Assembly: GCA_029257755.1 (NCBI GenBank) | Contig: JARIAP010000029.1 | Location: 1-7,659 of the forward strand | DNA: 7,659 nt | Direction: 5' to 3' | Source of the DNA: Helicobacter sp. | GTDB taxonomy: Bacteria > Campylobacterota > Campylobacteria > Campylobacterales > Helicobacteraceae | Shown: positions 5,580 to 7,659 of the stretch, piece after piece | How the letters are laid out: each line of letters opens with the position of its first letter | Numbering within the stretch: position 1 is the first letter of the stretch | The notes under the pieces: generated by a model | The model's database searches: none | Told to the model about the DNA's origin: nothing | Seen by the model: only the letters and a program-made list of their open reading frames with translations | Program-made: the position numbers and the translations under genes

Positions 5580-5595
5580 TATATGAATAATTATA
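5574..5595. promoter_or_regulatory. Perfect 9-bp inverted repeat over the hemN -10 box and start site
   Basis: TATAATTAT (5574-5582), ATGA, ATAATTATA (5587-5595) form a perfect inverted repeat covering the -10 hexamer and the expected transcription start. The A/T-only arms resemble Fur and PerR boxes (TAATAAT / TTATAAT words), and heme synthesis is commonly iron- or peroxide-regulated, so a repressor site is possible. The low GC of the region makes chance palindromes frequent. Confidence 0.3.
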
Positions 5596-5610
5596 AAGGA
5601 AGTAATAAAA

Positions 5611-6990
5611 ATGCTTGAAGCTATAGACTTTGAAAAATTATCAAAATATTCAAAACCCGGTCCAAGATATACAAGCTATCCAACCGCAAATGAATTTAAC
5701 ACTACATTTAATCATGAAACATTATTAGAATCTTTTAAAAGGGCTGATTCCAAGTATGGTGATATAGGATTATCTTTATATACTCATTTACCTTTTTGTA
5801 AAAGTGCGTGTTATTTTTGTGGTTGTAATGTTGTTTATACTAGTAAAGAAGATAAAAAAGATAGATATATAACATATTTGCAAAAAGAATTAGATCTTTT
5901 ATTAGAATCTATGAATACAAAGAGAGAAGTTATACAATTTCACTTTGGTGGTGGAACTCCTACATTTTTTAATGCAAAGCAATTAAATCAAATAACACAG
6001 ATGATAAAGAATGTTTTTCCTAACTTCTCTAATAAATGTGAAATTAGTTGCGAGATTGATCCAAGACATTTTACAGAAGAACAAATGCAGGTATTAAGTA
6101 ATTGCGGATTTAATAGGATTAGTTTTGGTGTGCAAGATTTTGATATTGATGTTCAACAACAAATCAATAGAATCCAACCATTTGATCTTGTTGAAAAAAG
6201 CGTATATCTTGCAAGAAAATATGGTATTAAATCTATAAATTTTGATTTAATCTATGGATTGCCAATGCAAGATGAGAAAAGCTTTGAAAGCACATTAAAA
6301 TCGGTATTAAAATTATCTCCAGATAGGCTTGCCATATTTAATTATGCTCATGTTCCATGGGTAAAAAAGACAATGAGAAAAATTGATGAAATGAGTTTGC
6401 CAATACCAAGTCAAAAATTACAAATACTAAAGAATACAATAAACTTTCTTACTTCTAATGGCTATTATATGATAGGTATGGATCATTTTGCAAAAAAAGA
6501 TGATGAACTTTGCAAGGCACAAGAAAATGGTGAATTGCGTAGGAATTTTCAAGGTTATACAACTAAAGGATTTTCTCAAACTATTGGTATAGGGCTTACT
6601 TCAATTGGTGAGGGAATAGATTATTATACACAAAATTTTAAAGATATGCAAAGTTATGAAATTGCCCTTGATAATAATGTATTGCCTGTATCTCAAGGTA
6701 TTTTGTTAGACGCAGAAGATATATTGAGAAAAGAAGTAATTATGAGTTTAATGAATAATTCAAAACTTGATTTTTACACAATTTCAAATAAATTTAATAT
6801 TGATTTTCAATTATATTTTAAAGATGAAGTAGAAAAGTTAAAACCTATGCAAGATTTAGGATTATTAGAGATTAAAACAAATGGTATTGAAGTAAATGCT
6901 ACGGGTAAAATGCTTATTAGAAATATTGCTATGGTATTTGATACATATTTATCAAGTAATTTAGTAAAACAATTTAGTAAAACAATTTAG
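5611..6990 (+). CDS. hemN: Oxygen-independent coproporphyrinogen III oxidase (HemN)
   Basis: This cytoplasmic radical-SAM enzyme decarboxylates two propionates of coproporphyrinogen III to give protoporphyrinogen IX without oxygen, a late step of heme synthesis suited to microaerobic or anaerobic growth. The HemN signature is visible: PGPRYTSYPTA (16-26), the Tyr and iron-sulfur ligands in LYTHLPFCKSACYFCGCN (C63, C67, C70 and the extra C72), the SAM-binding GGGTPTF (113-119), EIDPRH (148-153), FGVQDF (172-177), INFDLIYGLPMQ (209-220), FNYAHVPW (243-250) and RNFQGYTT (311-318). The C-terminal HemN domain follows. At 459 residues it has the length of true HemN rather than the shorter HemW. AAGGAAG before the ATG supports the start. 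The last codons lie in a 13-bp tandem repeat. The iron-sulfur gene follows after 22 bp, as hemN and glpC do in H. pylori. Confidence 0.96.
   Translation: MLEAIDFEKLSKYSKPGPRYTSYPTANEFNTTFNHETLLESFKRADSKYGDIGLSLYTHLPFCKSACYFCGCNVVYTSKEDKKDRYITYLQKELDLLLESMNTKREVIQFHFGGGTPTFFNAKQLNQITQMIKNVFPNFSNKCEISCEIDPRHFTEEQMQVLSNCGFNRISFGVQDFDIDVQQQINRIQPFDLVEKSVYLARKYGIKSINFDLIYGLPMQDEKSFESTLKSVLKLSPDRLAIFNYAHVPWVKKTMRKIDEMSLPIPSQKLQILKNTINFLTSNGYYMIGMDHFAKKDDELCKAQENGELRRNFQGYTTKGFSQTIGIGLTSIGEGIDYYTQNFKDMQSYEIALDNNVLPVSQGILLDAEDILRKEVIMSLMNNSKLDFYTISNKFNIDFQLYFKDEVEKLKPMQDLGLLEIKTNGIEVNATGKMLIRNIAMVFDTYLSSNLVKQFSKTI
6958..6990. repeat. 13-bp tandem repeat across the hemN stop codon (2.5 copies)
   Basis: AATTTAGTAAAAC occurs at 6958-6970 and 6971-6983, followed by a partial copy AATTTAG at 6984-6990. 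Since 13 is not a multiple of three, each copy is read in a different frame, and the TAG that ends hemN is the third copy's TTTAG read in frame. Gain or loss of a copy would change the HemN C-terminus and the spacing to the next gene. Confidence 0.9.
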
Positions 6991-7002
6991 TGTAAATATT
7001 GT

Positions 7003-7006
7003 GGAG
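7003..7006 (+). promoter_or_regulatory. Shine-Dalgarno that decides the start of the iron-sulfur gene
   Basis: GGAG sits 6 nt before the ATG at 7013. The in-frame GTG at 7001 overlaps this site and has no ribosome-binding site of its own, so translation should start at 7013, not 7001. Confidence 0.75.
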
Positions 7007-7012
7007 ATTATA

Positions 7013-7537
7013 ATGAGCAATAATTCTAATCCAAGCATTTTAGAAAAAAGTGCTATGAGTTGTGTAAAATGTGCTAAATGTATTCCAACATGCACTATAT
7101 ATTCTGTAAATAGAGATGAAATTACTTCACCAAGGGGCTATCTTGACTTAATGGGGGCTTATTCAGAGGGTAGATTACCACTTGATGAACAATTAAAAGA
7201 TTCTGTAGAATCTTGTTTTTTATGCACTACATGTGTTAGTCAATGCCCGATTAGTTTGCCAATTGATGTTGTTATACAAAGAGCCAGGGTTGATATAGCT
7301 AAAAAATATGGGATACCATTTTATAAAAAAGTAGCATTTTATTTTTTAGGAAAAAGAAGTATATTAAACCTAGTATTTTCAATGGGATATTATTTTAATC
7401 CATGTATCTTTAAAACACAAGATGGATTCAAAAAGATGAGATTTAAATTACCAAAAATAGGCGATAGAGCTATAATGCCACTAAATGCTAGAAGCTTTTT
7501 GCAAACATACAATGGCATTATAAAATCTAGCAATTAG
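7013..7537 (+). CDS. glpC: Iron-sulfur oxidoreductase subunit (GlpC/LutA/GlcF type), ended by in-frame TAG after the ferredoxin-like domain
   Basis: Full-length members of this family (about 400-450 residues) carry two [4Fe-4S] ferredoxin motifs followed by two CCG domains and pass electrons from a flavin dehydrogenase (glycerol-3-phosphate, lactate or glycolate) to the quinone pool at the inner membrane. Here the first 174 residues contain both clusters, CVKCAKCIPTC (17-27) and CFLCTTCVSQCP (68-79), and the linker region with ARSFL. A TAG at 7535-7537 then stops the frame, yet the CCG-domain sequence continues directly in the same frame. So this is either a nonsense-mutated gene, a readthrough gene, a split gene, or a sequencing error. 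A stand-alone ferredoxin-like product is possible. H. pylori has a glpC-annotated gene after hemN; the true substrate is uncertain. Confidence 0.8.
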   Translation: MSNNSNPSILEKSAMSCVKCAKCIPTCTIYSVNRDEITSPRGYLDLMGAYSEGRLPLDEQLKDSVESCFLCTTCVSQCPISLPIDVVIQRARVDIAKKYGIPFYKKVAFYFLGKRSILNLVFSMGYYFNPCIFKTQDGFKKMRFKLPKIGDRAIMPLNARSFLQTYNGIIKSSN

Positions 7538-7659
7538 GATTCTAAAAAAAGGAAGGTTGGAATATATATTGGTTGTCTAAGTAACTATAATTATAAAAAT
7601 GTTGGGGTTAGTTTGCTAAAAATATTAGATAGACTGGGAATTGATGCGCTTATACCTAA
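7538..7659 (+). pseudogene. glpC: In-frame continuation of the iron-sulfur gene (start of CCG domain), beyond the amber codon
   Basis: Immediately after the TAG the same frame reads DSKKRKVGIYIGCLSNYNY, then KNVGVSLLKILDRLGIDALIP up to the window edge, with no further stop. This is the characteristic start of a CCG (cysteine-rich, DUF224) domain: beta-strand, GC, a short Asn/Tyr segment, and a helix leading to IDALIP. It has no ATG of its own in view. AAGGAAGG at 7549-7556 looks like a Shine-Dalgarno, but only ATA, ATT or a later TTG (7613) could serve as start. The lack of frameshifts or other decay suggests the interruption is recent or tolerated. Confidence 0.75.

Noticed and set aside
7001..7012. 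GTG at 7001 as the start of the iron-sulfur gene
   Set aside because: It overlaps the GGAG that serves the ATG at 7013 and has no Shine-Dalgarno of its own; the four extra residues match nothing.
1..7659. CRISPR array, tRNA or rRNA genes, insertion sequence, prophage
   Set aside because: No regular spaced repeats, no cloverleaf, no transposase or integrase coding sequence, and no terminal inverted repeats with target duplication were seen.

Overview
The window is very AT-rich, with short intergenic spaces, extended -10 promoters (TGnTATAAT without a clear -35) and proteins that look most like those of Helicobacter and relatives. I read it as a chromosomal segment of a Helicobacter-like member of the Campylobacterota (Epsilonproteobacteria). 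The genus is an inference from protein flavour and gene pairs: pyrC followed by an HP0580-like gene, and hemN followed by a glpC-like gene.

Layout. Positions 1-110 (minus) hold the first 36 codons of a type I restriction methyltransferase (hsdM), cut by the window edge. A 220-bp divergent promoter region separates it from pyrC (331-1365, +), a complete class II dihydroorotase. 25 bp later comes a membrane-anchored protein (1391-2695, +) whose C-terminal half reads like a degenerate sialidase beta-propeller; by similarity and synteny it may be the large subunit of an inner-membrane Kdo hydrolase. Positions 2676-3003 (minus) hold two tiny genes encoding related single-span membrane peptides (47 and 35 residues), one overlapping the 3' end of the sialidase-like gene. 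Then come ychF (3124-4224, +), with its own promoter, and an orphan tryptophan synthase alpha-type gene (4334-5128, +) with no trpB or other trp gene in view.

The 482-bp gap 5129-5610 is not empty. Positions 5274-5414 look like a structured small RNA with several pyrimidine-rich anti-Shine-Dalgarno motifs and a terminator-like 3' hairpin. Just before hemN lie a CRP/FNR-type inverted repeat near -40 and a perfect 9-bp inverted repeat over the -10 box.

hemN (5611-6990, +), the oxygen-independent coproporphyrinogen III oxidase, is followed 22 bp later by a GlpC/LutA/GlcF-type iron-sulfur protein gene (from 7013). That gene is broken by an in-frame TAG at 7535-7537, exactly between its ferredoxin-like and CCG domains; the protein resumes in the same frame and runs off the window.

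Working together: hemN and the iron-sulfur gene probably form one transcript for low-oxygen heme synthesis and respiratory electron transfer, and pyrC and the sialidase-like gene form another. The strongest points for follow-up are the amber-interrupted iron-sulfur gene, the candidate anti-Shine-Dalgarno small RNA, the tiny membrane-peptide paralogues, and the orphan TrpA with an altered loop 2.
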